Part shown: positions 1-8,925 of the stretch, in pieces
Position numbering within the stretch: the first letter of the stretch is position 1
Layout of the letters: every line of letters starts with the position of its first letter
Source of the DNA: Prorocentrum cordatum
Lineage: Eukaryota; Sar; Dinophyceae; Prorocentrales; Prorocentraceae
Assembly: GCA_963575745.1 (NCBI GenBank)
Contig: CAUYUJ010006279.1
Location: 1 to 20,000, forward strand
Length of the DNA: 20,000 nucleotides
Direction: 5' to 3'
Notes under the pieces: model-generated
The model's input: only the letters and a program-made list of their open reading frames with translations
What the model was told of the DNA's origin: nothing
The model's database searches: none
Made by a program: the position numbers and the translations under genes

Positions 1-179
1 AGGGCTGAGCGCTCGGGTAGCAAGCACCAGAGGCCACCTCTGGCCGTCCTGTGGGCAAGATTGACGACCCCTGCGATCACGAGGGCGGACGACACGGGTG
101 CTTTTGCAAGCCAGAGGAGATCTATGCGCAGCCCAAGGTTTCGCGCAGCAAGACCGGAGAGGCTCGCAGCGCGGAAGCT
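1..179. repeat. satellite monomer, left part, interrupted by the element
   Basis: This stretch matches the ~370-bp satellite monomers at 16595-20000: same order of blocks (GCTCGGGTAGCAAGCACC, the CCAGAGG/CCTCTGG hairpin, GGGTGCTTTTGCAAGCC, CTCGCAGC, GGAAGCT). It stops after GGAAGCT at 179. In the intact monomers the next bases are AGATGCTGCACAACGAGG, and a near-exact copy of these (with one extra A) begins at 16595. The two ends are therefore halves of one monomer. It carries small extra insertions relative to the other copies. Confidence 0.9.
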
Positions 180-282
180 TAATCCGAAAGCCCTTATAAC
201 GGCGACGAGGCGACGATCGAAAGCAGTGCCCCGGCACTGCTTTGAACGCGTTCAAAGCAGTGCCCCGGCACTGCTTTGAACG
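180..282 (+). repeat. left terminal inverted repeat
   Basis: It begins TAATCCGAAAGCCCTTATAA and continues through two tandem hairpins with the core TTCAAAGCAGTGCC / GGCACTGCTTTGAA. The first hairpin (about 215-248) is imperfect. The second (249-282) has perfect 16-bp arms around CC. The inverted partner is 16492-16594 and has the same length. The outer 29 bp differ at two positions. The similarity ends sharply at 282; a TGA/ATG microsatellite follows. Confidence 0.85.
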
Positions 283-331
283 TATGTTATGATGATATGA
301 TGATGATTATGATTGATGATGATGATGATTT
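283..331. repeat. ATG/TGA microsatellite inside the left TIR
   Basis: A run of imperfect GAT/ATG trinucleotides directly abuts the inner edge of the left TIR. Nothing comparable lies at the inner edge of the right TIR, where a purine-rich tract sits some 80 bp further in. No coding role is apparent. Confidence 0.8.
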
Positions 332-878
332 TTCCAGCGTACACTGTCCGCAACTGCGGCAATCAACATCATGCTCCACTTGCCCGCAACTGCGGCCATC
401 ACCAACGCTGCGCCTCGAAGCTCCACGGAGGGCGCTCGGCAGGTCGCCCACTCGAGCCCCACTCGACTTCACGCTGAGGAGGCGAGCCCTCAGGGGCATT
501 GTCCGCAACTGCGGCATGATCAGAGGGCCACCACTGCGCGCCATCAGCGCCCATTCGCTCGAGCTCCAGTCCCACCAGGACCAGCCCTGCCATCTCGTGG
601 CGGGACTGCGCGCCTCCCATGCGCCGCTGCCGCTGGCGTCCCAGGACCCAGCCGCCACTGCGGCCCTAGAAGGGGTCGCATCGTCGCCGTTGGCAGCTTG
701 CGGCGGTGGCGTGTTCCCAGCTCGCTCAGCCCCAGCGTCTCTCCCCGCAACTGCGGTTCCCATATGGGGTCGGACGCCCTTCCCCGCAACTGCGGTGTCC
801 GCGTAGCTGCCCTTCTTGCCGCCCTTCTTGCCGCCCTTCCTGCCGCCCTTCCTGCGTTCCAACCTCGCGGCGAGTCTT
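287..878 (-). CDS. possible C-terminal extension of gene A, or non-coding
   Basis: An open minus-strand frame continues from the end of gene A to a stop at 287. It encodes a basic Lys-Gly-Gly repeat (about 800-865 on the plus strand), a Trp-rich patch, and Ser then Ile runs that are translations of the microsatellite next to the TIR. Joining it to gene A would need a shift in the opposite direction to every other shift in the window, which argues against it. It holds five exact CCGCAACTGCGG copies (348, 384, 503, 745, 784). The last 300 bases look non-coding. If it is not coding, this is the 3' flank of gene A with no other recognisable content. Confidence 0.2.
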
Positions 879-2343
879 TCAGGTGACCTGCGGCACGTAT
901 TGTGCGTGAAAGCCACCAGAGGGAAGTGCGCTCCGTGCCTCGCCCTGCCGAAGGCGCCATGCCATATCTTGTCGTCGAGGTTGCCCCTGCTTCACTCTGA
1001 AGGGATGGCGCACCCAATCGTCGCGTTCCCTGCGCGCCATCCTTTGCTCGAACTCCGCAACTGCGGTCAAGGATTCGCCAGATGGCGTCAGGAAGGCGCG
1101 CATCTTGTTTTCAACGGGCTCAGCCTTGGGCACGCAAGTCTGAAGCATCTTCCCAGGGCCATTCGTGTAGTCGAAGACAGGGAAAGACGGATCATGCTGG
1201 GTCGTCAAGAATCCGCCCTCACGGTCGTGCAGAACACTCAGGCCATGGTGAAGCTTGTACTGCCCAGGACAGTTATGAACAAAATCGCCATGCTGTCTGC
1301 CCTGGGCTGGCCGCCTGCTGTCTTCCAGGGGGTCCACGCGGCGACGTCCACAGTCAGGCCGCAATTGCGGCGCCAGGACACAAGCTGGAACATGCACATG
1401 TTGAAGTCCCCCATGCAGACCTCCACGTCCCATTCCCTGACGTAGGCGACGAACCAGTTGTAGAACTCATGGAGCTTCGTGACGCCCCAGTCTTGGTTGG
1501 CCAAGCTGTGGTGGACGTGCACCGCCATGACGTTGAAGGAGCCCCCAAATGGGGCACGGCCTGGTCCAGGTGGACGCGCACCACCATCGCCCTGGAGTAC
1601 TTGTTGTGCAGCTTTGGCGCAGGAGCCTCCGCAACTGCGGACTGTTTCTTCTTCTTCTTCGTTTTGGACTTCTACTGCTTGTGGAAGAGTCTCGCAAAGT
1701 CTACGTGTTCAATGTGGCCGCCACTGCGGTCCCTCATGCCAGCAAGGAGGGTCCCTGATGGCTCGCCGCCCTTAACGCACAGGTAGTTGTATTGAGTCCG
1801 ACTCCGAAACCTATCGTCCGCAACTGCGGCTGCACTGTCCCTCGCGTCGTGCTCCCCACTGAGTACCGCGCAGGTCTCGTCGTCGCTCTCGCAGAGGGCG
1901 ATGATCTGGGCAGGGTTCGCGCGGAGCTGCGCCCACTCGTCCGCGCGTTGCGTGGGTCTAGCTGCAGTCCCTCCGAAGTTGGCCACGTAGAAGCCGACCC
2001 GTCCCGCGTCGAACTCCGTTTTCTCCTCCCATGCGTCGACAAGAGCTCTTTGTTTTTCCGACAGATTGCTTGTCTCGATGATGGGCACCCGTTTCCAGGG
2101 TCTCCGCGACGACAACACTCTCGGCATGTAGGAGTCATGTGCTGCCGCAACTGCGGCTCCCGCACCTCCACGGGACTCAGCCTCGTCAGCGGAGGCAGCC
2201 GAGGACGCGACGGTGCTGTCGCCATCTTGCGTCCGCTGGTCGTCGTCATCATCCGCAACTGCGGCTTCCTCGTCTTTGCCCCCCTCCTCCTCCTCAGCGT
2301 TGTGGATGAACACCGTTCTGGCGAATCGAAGTCCACGGTCCAT
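879..2343 (-). pseudogene. gene A: endonuclease/exonuclease/phosphatase-like protein, disrupted
   Basis: The joined frame is about 488 residues. The ATG at 2343 is the first in frame; the frame is open upstream to 2697, but that part encodes a Leu/Phe-rich segment from a pyrimidine-rich tract and is probably leader. Motifs fit the Mg-dependent EEP nuclease fold (known from DNase I, AP endonucleases and LINE endonucleases): V-G-F-Y-V-A-N-F, then A-L-C-E-S-D with the likely catalytic Glu near residue 152, then V-M-A-V-H-V-H-H near 280, then C-M-G-D-F-N-M with Asp near 313. An acidic, Ala/Ser-rich segment precedes the domain. Damage: in-frame TAG at 1672-1674 with the same frame continuing (Lys-rich, then H-N-K-Y-S-R), an apparent one-base loss at the C5 run 1542-1546, and another near the A4 run 1281-1284. 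No reverse transcriptase is nearby, so a LINE origin is not supported. It could process nucleic acid for the element; that is inference. Confidence 0.7.
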
Positions 2344-2709
2344 ACTCCCTGAGGATGCGCTCGGGCGCGCGGGCGGCCACGTGCTTGCGTCTTCGCGTGC
2401 GCCACCTCGAGCCACGGTGGCTACGGAAATGGATCGTGAATGGGCATGGGGTCGGATGGAGGGAGGAGACAAAGAGGATTCGAGGAGTGGCAGAAGGAGG
2501 GCGAGGACTAAAAGGAACCGAAAGAACAACAAATGGACTGGCGGAGAAGCAGAAGGAGGGCGACGATTGCAAGGGACTGTGAAAGGATTATTTTCACAGC
2601 AGCAGGAAGACCGCAACTGCGGTTTTGCCTCATCTCCTGCCCGCGCGGGAGCCGCTTGGAAAAACAACTTCCCTATGGACTTCCTGTGGGTCCGCAACTG
2701 CGGCCTGCA
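2344..2709 (-). promoter_or_regulatory. spacer and pyrimidine-rich leader of gene A
   Basis: On the minus strand about 2450-2580 is rich in C and T, ending in candidate AG dinucleotides (for example TTCGGTTCCTTTAG, AG at 2508-2509). Dinoflagellate mRNAs are known to receive a trans-spliced leader at a pyrimidine tract followed by AG, so this may be the acceptor of gene A. The open frame across it, with a Leu-rich hydrophobic stretch, is best read as a shadow of the pyrimidine tract. Two exact 12-mers (2611, 2692) lie here. Confidence 0.3.
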
Positions 2710-5700
2710 TCACGCTAGGGCTGGGATTACCAGCGCCATTTGCCCTCCCAGGGTTCTCACTGTTTCCGAATGCACGAACTGCGACAGCGCCGAACGGTTC
2801 CCAGACGCCGCGTCGTTCGCGACTTTTTGCAGCCACCCAGCAAACGTGAGCGGCCATTGCTCCTTGTGCTGCTTGCACATCTCCTCTTCCCAATGCGTCT
2901 TGAACCATGCCCACTCCCCCCTCTGCTCGTCTGAGAGGACGCCTTTTCCGCGAGCCAGGCGATCCAGATCTGCCATCCTGTTTTTCTTGATCTTGAACTC
3001 CTCGGGATTCCACTGCGCTAGGGCGTGTTTGTTAGCCAAAGCCGTTTCCACCGCAACTGCGGCCTCCTTCTTTGCCCTCAAGGCGGCCTCGGCCTCTCGA
3101 ATCTGCTTCTTGAGATCGCGCAACGCCTTCGTCCTGTCGTTCGCTTCCAGAGCCAGGCGCCGCTTTTTCGCCACCACTGCGGCTTCGTGGTCTCGCTGGG
3201 CAGTCAACGCTCGTAGGACCTCGTTGTCCTCCCGCGCCAGCTCTCTCAACCGCTTCTTTTGTTTGTGTTGTTGATGTCGGCAATCCTGCGCTAGTTTCTC
3301 CATGCCCACTTGGCGCAGCATATCTTCCGCCTCGCGGAGCGTTTCTGCCAAGGACGTCGCCACTGCCACCTGCTCGGCCGCCTCTGCGTCGACCACGCAG
3401 TCCATGGATACCGAGGATCCTTGAGGCCCAGGTGCCGCAACTGCGGCATCGCACTGTTCCGCAAAAGCCTCGGCCCACGAGGCCTCCTCTTGCTCTTCGT
3501 CCTCCTCGTGCTCCTCGTGCACCTCCTCCTCCTCCTCCTCCCCGCCCTCCTCATCGCCCTCCTCGTGGCCTGGCTCCTGGCCTAGCGCTTCGTCGCCGAG
3601 CTTCTCCAACACGGAATCTGTGGCGTCGTGTTTCTCGTATTCGTGTATGAGACGCAGCACGTCATTGTAGGACAATTTCAAACGTTTCTGCTCGCATTCT
3701 TCCCTCACCTCCGCGACTGCGGTGTCCACTTTTGCTCGCAGCCCCCCTGCTTCCCAGAGTTCCGCCGCCTCTCGGCAAATCTCGAGATCTCCGGACTTGT
3801 CGAAGGGCGCTCGAATTCCCACTTTCAGGAAACCTTTCGCGGCGTCCAAGTGCAACTGCACATTCTCCAACACTGACAGCATCAAGTCGGCGCAATCGGA
3901 ACGCCGCAACTGCGGCACGTGCTTCCCCAACGCAATTTGCTGCACCAGCGCTTTGGTCTCGAGGGCAATGTACCGGCGCTTCACGTGCTGGTTCAAGTCC
4001 GTGTCCACGGGCTGCGCAACTGCGGTCGTCCCCCGCCGTGAATGATCAGCACGTAGCCGCGCTGCCAGGCGAGTCTCCGCACAGCGTCTGCTTTGTGCGG
4101 GGAATGGTCGTCGGCCATGAGGATGCGCCACTTTCCCCGCGACTGCGGGTCGTCGGGCCAGGCCCGCAAGTGCCGCTGCAAGAATGATACAACGTCGTCT
4201 GCGCGGTAGGACCCCTTCTCGGACGTCGCCGTGCTCACCCAAGACGGATAGCCGCGACTGCGGGCATGTGCGGCCAAGCCCTCAGCGATGACAGATCCCC
4301 CCTTGAACATTAGCTCCGCCGGCGGGGGTCCGCAACTGCGGATGTCCTCCGCGTCGCTCGACACCGTCAGGTTCGCTGTCCACCGAGCCCTGCTGTCGTC
4401 ATGCGCCTCGACAAGCGGGACAATGCCACCCTTCACAGCCAAGGTCGGCTTCGAGGCCGACGACGACTCGTTGTGGTGAAAGGGCGACTGGTCCCAGTTC
4501 AGGATGTGCGGGTCGTACCACAGAAGCTCCTCTGCAGCTGCGCGGACCCTGGCCACGTTCAAGATCATAGTCTCAAAACGAGATTGGAGCAACCATTTTG
4601 GCACCTTGTACTTGCGGTTCGGCTTCTTCATGCTCAGGCCGTAGGAGCGCCGCCACTTCACCCACCACCGAGGCCGCAACTGCGGCACCATCGGTTTGCC
4701 TCCCAGCTTCATTGTCTCCACGCAGTAGTCCGCGACGAGTTGCTTCGCCTTCGTAACCAGCAGGGATTGGGAGAACCTGGCCAACATCTTGGGCCTCTCC
4801 TCCGCAACTGCGGTTCGCTTGGCCACCGCCTTCCAGTCCACGGAGTACCTAATGTGGGACCACCACTCGTACAGAGCGGCTTCCAGCCATGGAGCCTTGT
4901 TCGGGCGCCCTTGGTTGCCCCGCGCGCGGCGTCGGCCATGCACGCCCGCCGTGCCATGTCCACCTTGGGTGCGCCAGTTTTGAAACCACTTGGAGACGGC
5001 CTGGCGCTGCTGGACGACCCCCATGCCCTTCGGCCACGTGAACCGCTCGCAAAAAGACGCGATTGAATTCCGTGGCAGAACGCCCTCGCCCATCCAACCA
5101 CAACTGCGTGCGTGCGCCTCCAGGTCTTTGCAAACCAGTTCGCGCTCTCTGAGCATGTGCGGGCACACGCGCCGCTTCTGTTCCGCAACTTCGGGTTTTG
5201 GGCGTGCGCTGGCCAGTGCGTGCGCCCTGATCTGCTCCTCCTGCAACGCCTCGGGCATAGCCTCAGCCATGGCAAGCAATATACCCTTGTCCTGCACGCC
5301 CGTCTGCCACTCTAACGCCGCCATGAGAGCGGGGCGTGGCGCGCTCGCCTCTCTCGGCGCCTCTGCTGGTTCGCCCTCGCCCTCGGAGTCGTGCAGGACC
5401 ATGGGTCCAGCAGGGCCGCTGGCCCCGCAACTGCGGTACGCCCGCACCTCCTCCAAGTTTAGTTCCTGCGTGACAACGAGCATGTCGTGCAACCACGGTT
5501 CGTCCCAGCGGCGCACCCCGAAATCGTACAGTTCCTCCCGAAGCCATTTGCGCGTCTCGGCATTTTGCGGTTTCTGCAACATCATCGCCATAAGGTCAAT
5601 GCCGCAGTTTCCATCGCAAACAGTCCCTAGGACCCATTGTCCCAGAGGACCGTAGAACCTGTTAAACGCGTCCGCCCCCTCAGAGCACACGCCACCCACC

Positions 5701-6824
5701 GCAACTGCGGCCACCCAGTGGCGCACCTCATGGAGAGGGTTCTCGGGAGTCACGGGCCTGAGTTCCACCGTTGTCCATTCCCCGAACAGATCCTCAGCAG
5801 CGGCGAGTACGCACGCCACGCCGTCGACTGCGCATGGCTCAGTGCACTTCTCCTTTGCCCAAGGCATGTAGAAGTCAAGGAGGTCCTTGCGGTTCTCGCC
5901 TTCCCACACGTAAGGTTGACGCCCGAACCGCAAGGCAAACAGCATGAAAGCTGAATACCCTATGAAGGAATTCTCGGACAGAATCTGCCTCAGGAGAGCC
6001 ATCACGCGGTCAGGCACCGTCGCCGCCACTGCGGCCTGGATCTTTGGCGCGTCTTCCACAGGTACACCTTTCTCTGGCGCAAGGGGTGGCGCCGCGACTC
6101 GTGGCCGCAAGGCGTCGCCAACAGGCGCCGCAACTCGTGCTGCAGCCTTTGGGTCTGGGCACGGGAAGAATGCGACCTGCGTCTTCGACCAGTTCTCTGG
6201 CAGCGGCCGCGCTGGTGGCAAGCGTGCTGGAAGTGGTGTGTCTTTGTCCGATTCCACTCCCTCAGGAGCTTCAACCGCAATTGCGGTCTCCTGCGCAGCA
6301 GGCGGGTCTGGTGTTGCGTGCACTTGAGCTGGAGGAGCTGGAGGGACTGCTGCTGCGGGTGCGTCGGGCACAGGGGCTGCTGGAGGTTTGGGTTCTGCGG
6401 GTGCTTCTGGTGCTGGAGCTGCGTGTCCTTCTTGCGCAGGAGCTGCGAGTTCTGCCGGTGTTGCTGGTGCTATGTGTGCAGGGGCCGAGGGAGCCGCAAC
6501 TGCGGTGCCGCCTGGAGCCGCAACTGCGGGTGGTGGCGTCGCGCCCGGTCGCCAAGCAGACGGCCGCAATTGAAAGCGAGGCGGCTCAGCAAGGCCGTGC
6601 TGCGACGCGGGCCACTTCGCTAGGCACGGAAAATCCGCACATGCGTGCACCTTTATCTTCTTGGGGCACGGAACGCCGCTACTGCGGCTCAAGATGTTGG
6701 CGAGCCCAGTGGTGCCATACTTCGGTTTCCTCGGTGCGCAGCCGCTGTCGTAATGGAGCCACTCCACCTCGAAATGCGTTCCGTCCTCCTCGCCATACCA
6801 TGTCCGCCCCACGGGAACATCCAT
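2710..6824 (-). CDS. gene T: pogo/Tigger-like DD34D transposase with OTU-like segment (one frameshift)
   Basis: Starts at an ATG at 6824 and ends with TGA at 2710; 1371 residues if one base is restored. Order: short Cys-containing head (1-80); Pro/Ala-rich linker (about 85-235); a folded region (about 265-440) with V-C-D-G-N-C-G-I-D near 402-410, resembling the D-G-N-C motif of OTU cysteine proteases; helix-turn-helix-type DNA-binding region (about 600-750, with K-P-N-R-K-Y-K-V-P-K); DDE core with N-W-D-Q-S-P-F (Asp 778), M-A-D-D-H-S-P-H-K (Asp 906) and Q-P-V-D-T-D-L-N-Q (Asp 941), 34 residues between the last two; Glu-rich tract (about 1085-1115); long charged coiled coil (about 1155-1270). 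The third Asp is in another frame, restored by one base at the C5 run 4030-4034. Known: such enzymes cut at TIR ends and insert at TA. The tail and OTU-like part are unusual additions. Probably the mobility protein of the element. Confidence 0.8.
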
Positions 6825-7198
6825 GAGCGGTCGCGTGGCGAACGACTCGGGCCGGGCACTCGGCTGCGGGCTACAGAACTAGGAAGAGGGAGGGGAGGAG
6901 GGAGGAGCAACTGAAGACGATGCGGAGGGGCGAAGAAGGAGGTACATGTCAACAACGCCCGCGCGGAAGCCCCAATCATCGCGCGCACAGGGTTTCGATG
7001 CTTCACTCCATGCTTCTCTAAGAAAAACGCTCGCCCACACAAGTTGGCGCACTAAGGCGTGCACCCGTGGAACACCCTAAACCTTCCGCCTGCCTCCTCA
7101 CACCGCCTCGCCCTCCGCGTGTTCACGCGCACCAGCCACCCCGCAACTGCGGGCACTCAGTAGCCCCACCGCAACTGCGGCCCATACGGCTTCGGGCC
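6825..7198 (-). promoter_or_regulatory. spacer between H and T with candidate trans-splice acceptor
   Basis: On the minus strand a pure pyrimidine run lies at about 6881-6906 and ends in CCCTCTTCCTAG, with the AG at 6879-6880, about 55 bases before the ATG of gene T. This fits a spliced-leader acceptor or a short 5' leader. Two exact 12-mers (7141, 7169) sit just downstream of the gene H stop. No gene is supported in these 374 bases. Confidence 0.35.
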
Positions 7199-8197
7199 TC
7201 AGTCGAACAGACTGGGGATTTGGAGCTCGAGGTAATCCAGAGCCGCTTGCTTGCGCTGGTGCTGCGTCATGCCCTCCCACTCGTAGTCGTAGCCCTTCAC
7301 CGACTGCGCCGACTGCAACTTCTTCTTTGTAAGTTTCTTCACATCCATCTCGATCCTTTTGCCCTTGTTGGCACACTCTCGCGTGATGGTCGCGACCCAA
7401 GCGCCCTTGAAGTCCCAGGCGACGGTGAAGCCAGAGCCGCTCCCCTGCGCCACGAGGGAGTCGACCTCCTTTTGCTTCGCCAGCGGGGTGGCAGGGTCAA
7501 CCGCCGTTGCCCAGTCCCTGTCCGCCACTGCGGCCTCGTCCTTGTCGCCGTCGTCGATGTCGGGGACACCGCCAAGGCTCACGTCGTCCACGATCATGTC
7601 GATCAGCCACCCAAGGTCTGCAGCGTCCAGCCACAACGTCCTCCGCTTGAAGCTGGCCACCCGCACGTTTCGAACGGCCGTGTCGTGCGGAAACTTCATG
7701 GGGCTCTTTGCGGGCATCTGTACGGAGTGCACAGTGGCTATGGTCGACTCCACGGCCTCGCCCCTGGGCAGGCCAGTAGTCGCCGCACGCGTTCCAGTCT
7801 TCTGCTTCTTGGCGCTGGTCGGGGTCGCTGCCTGCTTCTTCGTGGCGTCCGTGGAGCTGACCAGGGCCGACATGGGGTCATCTGCTTCGTCCACCGCGTC
7901 GCCGTCGCTCTCCTCGTCCGCAACTGCGGCGCCGCCCTGCTTCGCGAGTTCTTTCTTCAGCGCGTCCCAGGCCTTGGAGGCCTTCAAGGCCCCTGCGGTC
8001 GGTTTACCTTTGGCGCACACCTTGAGCAGCCAAGCCTTTTGCATGTTCACGTGCACGAAAGTTATCTCTCCGAGGGGCCATGCGTGGAGCACCTTGACAT
8101 CCTTTTCGGGGATGGGGGTGGTCTGCGCAAGCCAACCTCCACGGATGCACAAGACCTTCTCAACGCACACAGGGCTCCATTCGCTCGAAGTCGGCAT
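7199..8197 (-). CDS. gene H: unknown protein, intact frame
   Basis: Stop TGA at 7199; the first ATG is at 8197 (M-P-T-S-S-E-W), giving 332 residues. The frame is open to a TTG at 8236 across a 12-mer copy (8221), but no ATG lies there. It is the only gene in the element without a frameshift or internal stop. I do not recognise a family. Visible: an N-terminal globular-looking part with alternating hydrophobics and Trp (about 1-85); an acidic patch followed by a basic Lys/Thr/Ala linker (about 105-155); and a C-terminal part with a Trp/Asp-rich segment, a Lys cluster and a final Leu-rich helix (about 185-332). No signal peptide or membrane segment. The mix of acidic and basic linkers would suit a nuclear or nucleic-acid-associated protein, but that is weak inference. 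Confidence 0.65.
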   Translation of the reverse strand: MPTSSEWSPVCVEKVLCIRGGWLAQTTPIPEKDVKVLHAWPLGEITFVHVNMQKAWLLKVCAKGKPTAGALKASKAWDALKKELAKQGGAAVADEESDGDAVDEADDPMSALVSSTDATKKQAATPTSAKKQKTGTRAATTGLPRGEAVESTIATVHSVQMPAKSPMKFPHDTAVRNVRVASFKRRTLWLDAADLGWLIDMIVDDVSLGGVPDIDDGDKDEAAVADRDWATAVDPATPLAKQKEVDSLVAQGSGSGFTVAWDFKGAWVATITRECANKGKRIEMDVKKLTKKKLQSAQSVKGYDYEWEGMTQHQRKQAALDYLELQIPSLFD

Positions 8198-8283
8198 GTG
8201 TGCTACTGCGCTGGACACAGCCGCAACTGCGGGCAAGGCGGGGGTGCGGGCAGTGGGCCGCGCGCGGTTGAGCCAGATGGCGA

Positions 8284-8618
8284 GCTGAACGCCTCCCTGG
8301 AGGGCCTCCCTCGGTCCCTGCGATCCTCGCGCCTCCCTGGAGGGCCTCCGCCCTCAGAATGCTTCAAAGCAGTGCCGGGGCACTGCTTTGAAGCATCAGA
8401 TGCTTCAAAGCAGTGCCGCGGCACTGCTTTGAAGCATTCTGAGGGCGGAGGCCCTCCAGGGCCTCCGCCCTCAGCCCAGGGCCCTCCAGGCCCTCCAGGG
8501 CCTCCAGGGAGGCCCTCCAGGGCCTCCAGGGCCTCCAGGGAGGCCCTCCAGGGCCCCCAGGGCCCTCCAGGCCCTCCAGGGCGGAGGCCCTCCAGGGCCT
8601 CCAGGGAGGGAGGGAGGG
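8284..8618. repeat. GGCCTCCAGG minisatellite around the central hairpins
   Basis: Outside the two hairpins this stretch is almost entirely permutations of AGGCCCTCCAGGGCCTCC, itself rich in short palindromes. It starts before the left hairpin and continues to 8618, so the hairpins seem embedded in it. It abuts a GGGA-rich tract (8601-8735). It lies upstream of gene H, leaving H without an obvious compact promoter. Confidence 0.85.
8339..8459. repeat. central double hairpin, nested inverted repeat
   Basis: Two hairpins lie side by side: 8359-8396 (18-bp arms around GG) and 8400-8437 (a perfect 38-base palindrome). Together they form a larger inverted repeat with about 57-60-base arms, from the GGAGGGCCTCCGCCCTCAGA block on the left to its complement on the right, around a 3-base centre. 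The core TTCAAAGCAGTGCC is identical to that of both TIRs; the flanking bases differ (TGC/GCA here, CG/CG at the ends). The position is within about 12 bases of the midpoint of the element. Confidence 0.92.
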
Positions 8619-8925
8619 AGTGAGGAAATGAGTAGTTTCGGCTTCCAACTTGGGAGGAAGGGGAGAAAGGAGGAGGAGAGAGGGAGGAAGTGGAGGAAGG
8701 GCGAGGGAGGAGAGGGAGAAGGGAGGGAGGAGGTCCGTTTCGAACCTCCGTGCTCGATCGTCAGCGGTCCGCTACTGCGGCATCAGCTAACAGAAGCAGT
8801 GACACTGCAAACTACACGAGCGCTCCGCAACAGCGGTCACGCGTGCGCCCCCCCCTTCGGCCTGTAGCCCGCAACTGCGGTCACGCGAGCAAGCCGCCCT
8901 GACTGCCGCCACTGCGGCTTCTTAA
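8619..8925. other. purine-rich spacer downstream of gene B
   Basis: 8640-8735 is a GGA/GGGA-rich purine tract. 8736-8925 is ordinary sequence with four 12-mer copies or variants (8769, 8825 with an altered arm, 8869, 8906) packed into about 150 bases directly after the stop of gene B. No gene is supported. Confidence 0.6.

Noticed and set aside
276-1786. Overlapping plus-strand frames opposite gene A
   Set aside because: Low-complexity composition with no family features; the minus strand carries the EEP-like motifs.
879-2343. LINE retrotransposon
   Set aside because: An endonuclease-like domain is present but no reverse transcriptase or poly-A-type end is seen.
2344-2697. Signal peptide or membrane anchor on gene A, and the similar stretch upstream of gene D
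   Set aside because: In both cases the hydrophobic residues come from a pyrimidine tract upstream of the first ATG.
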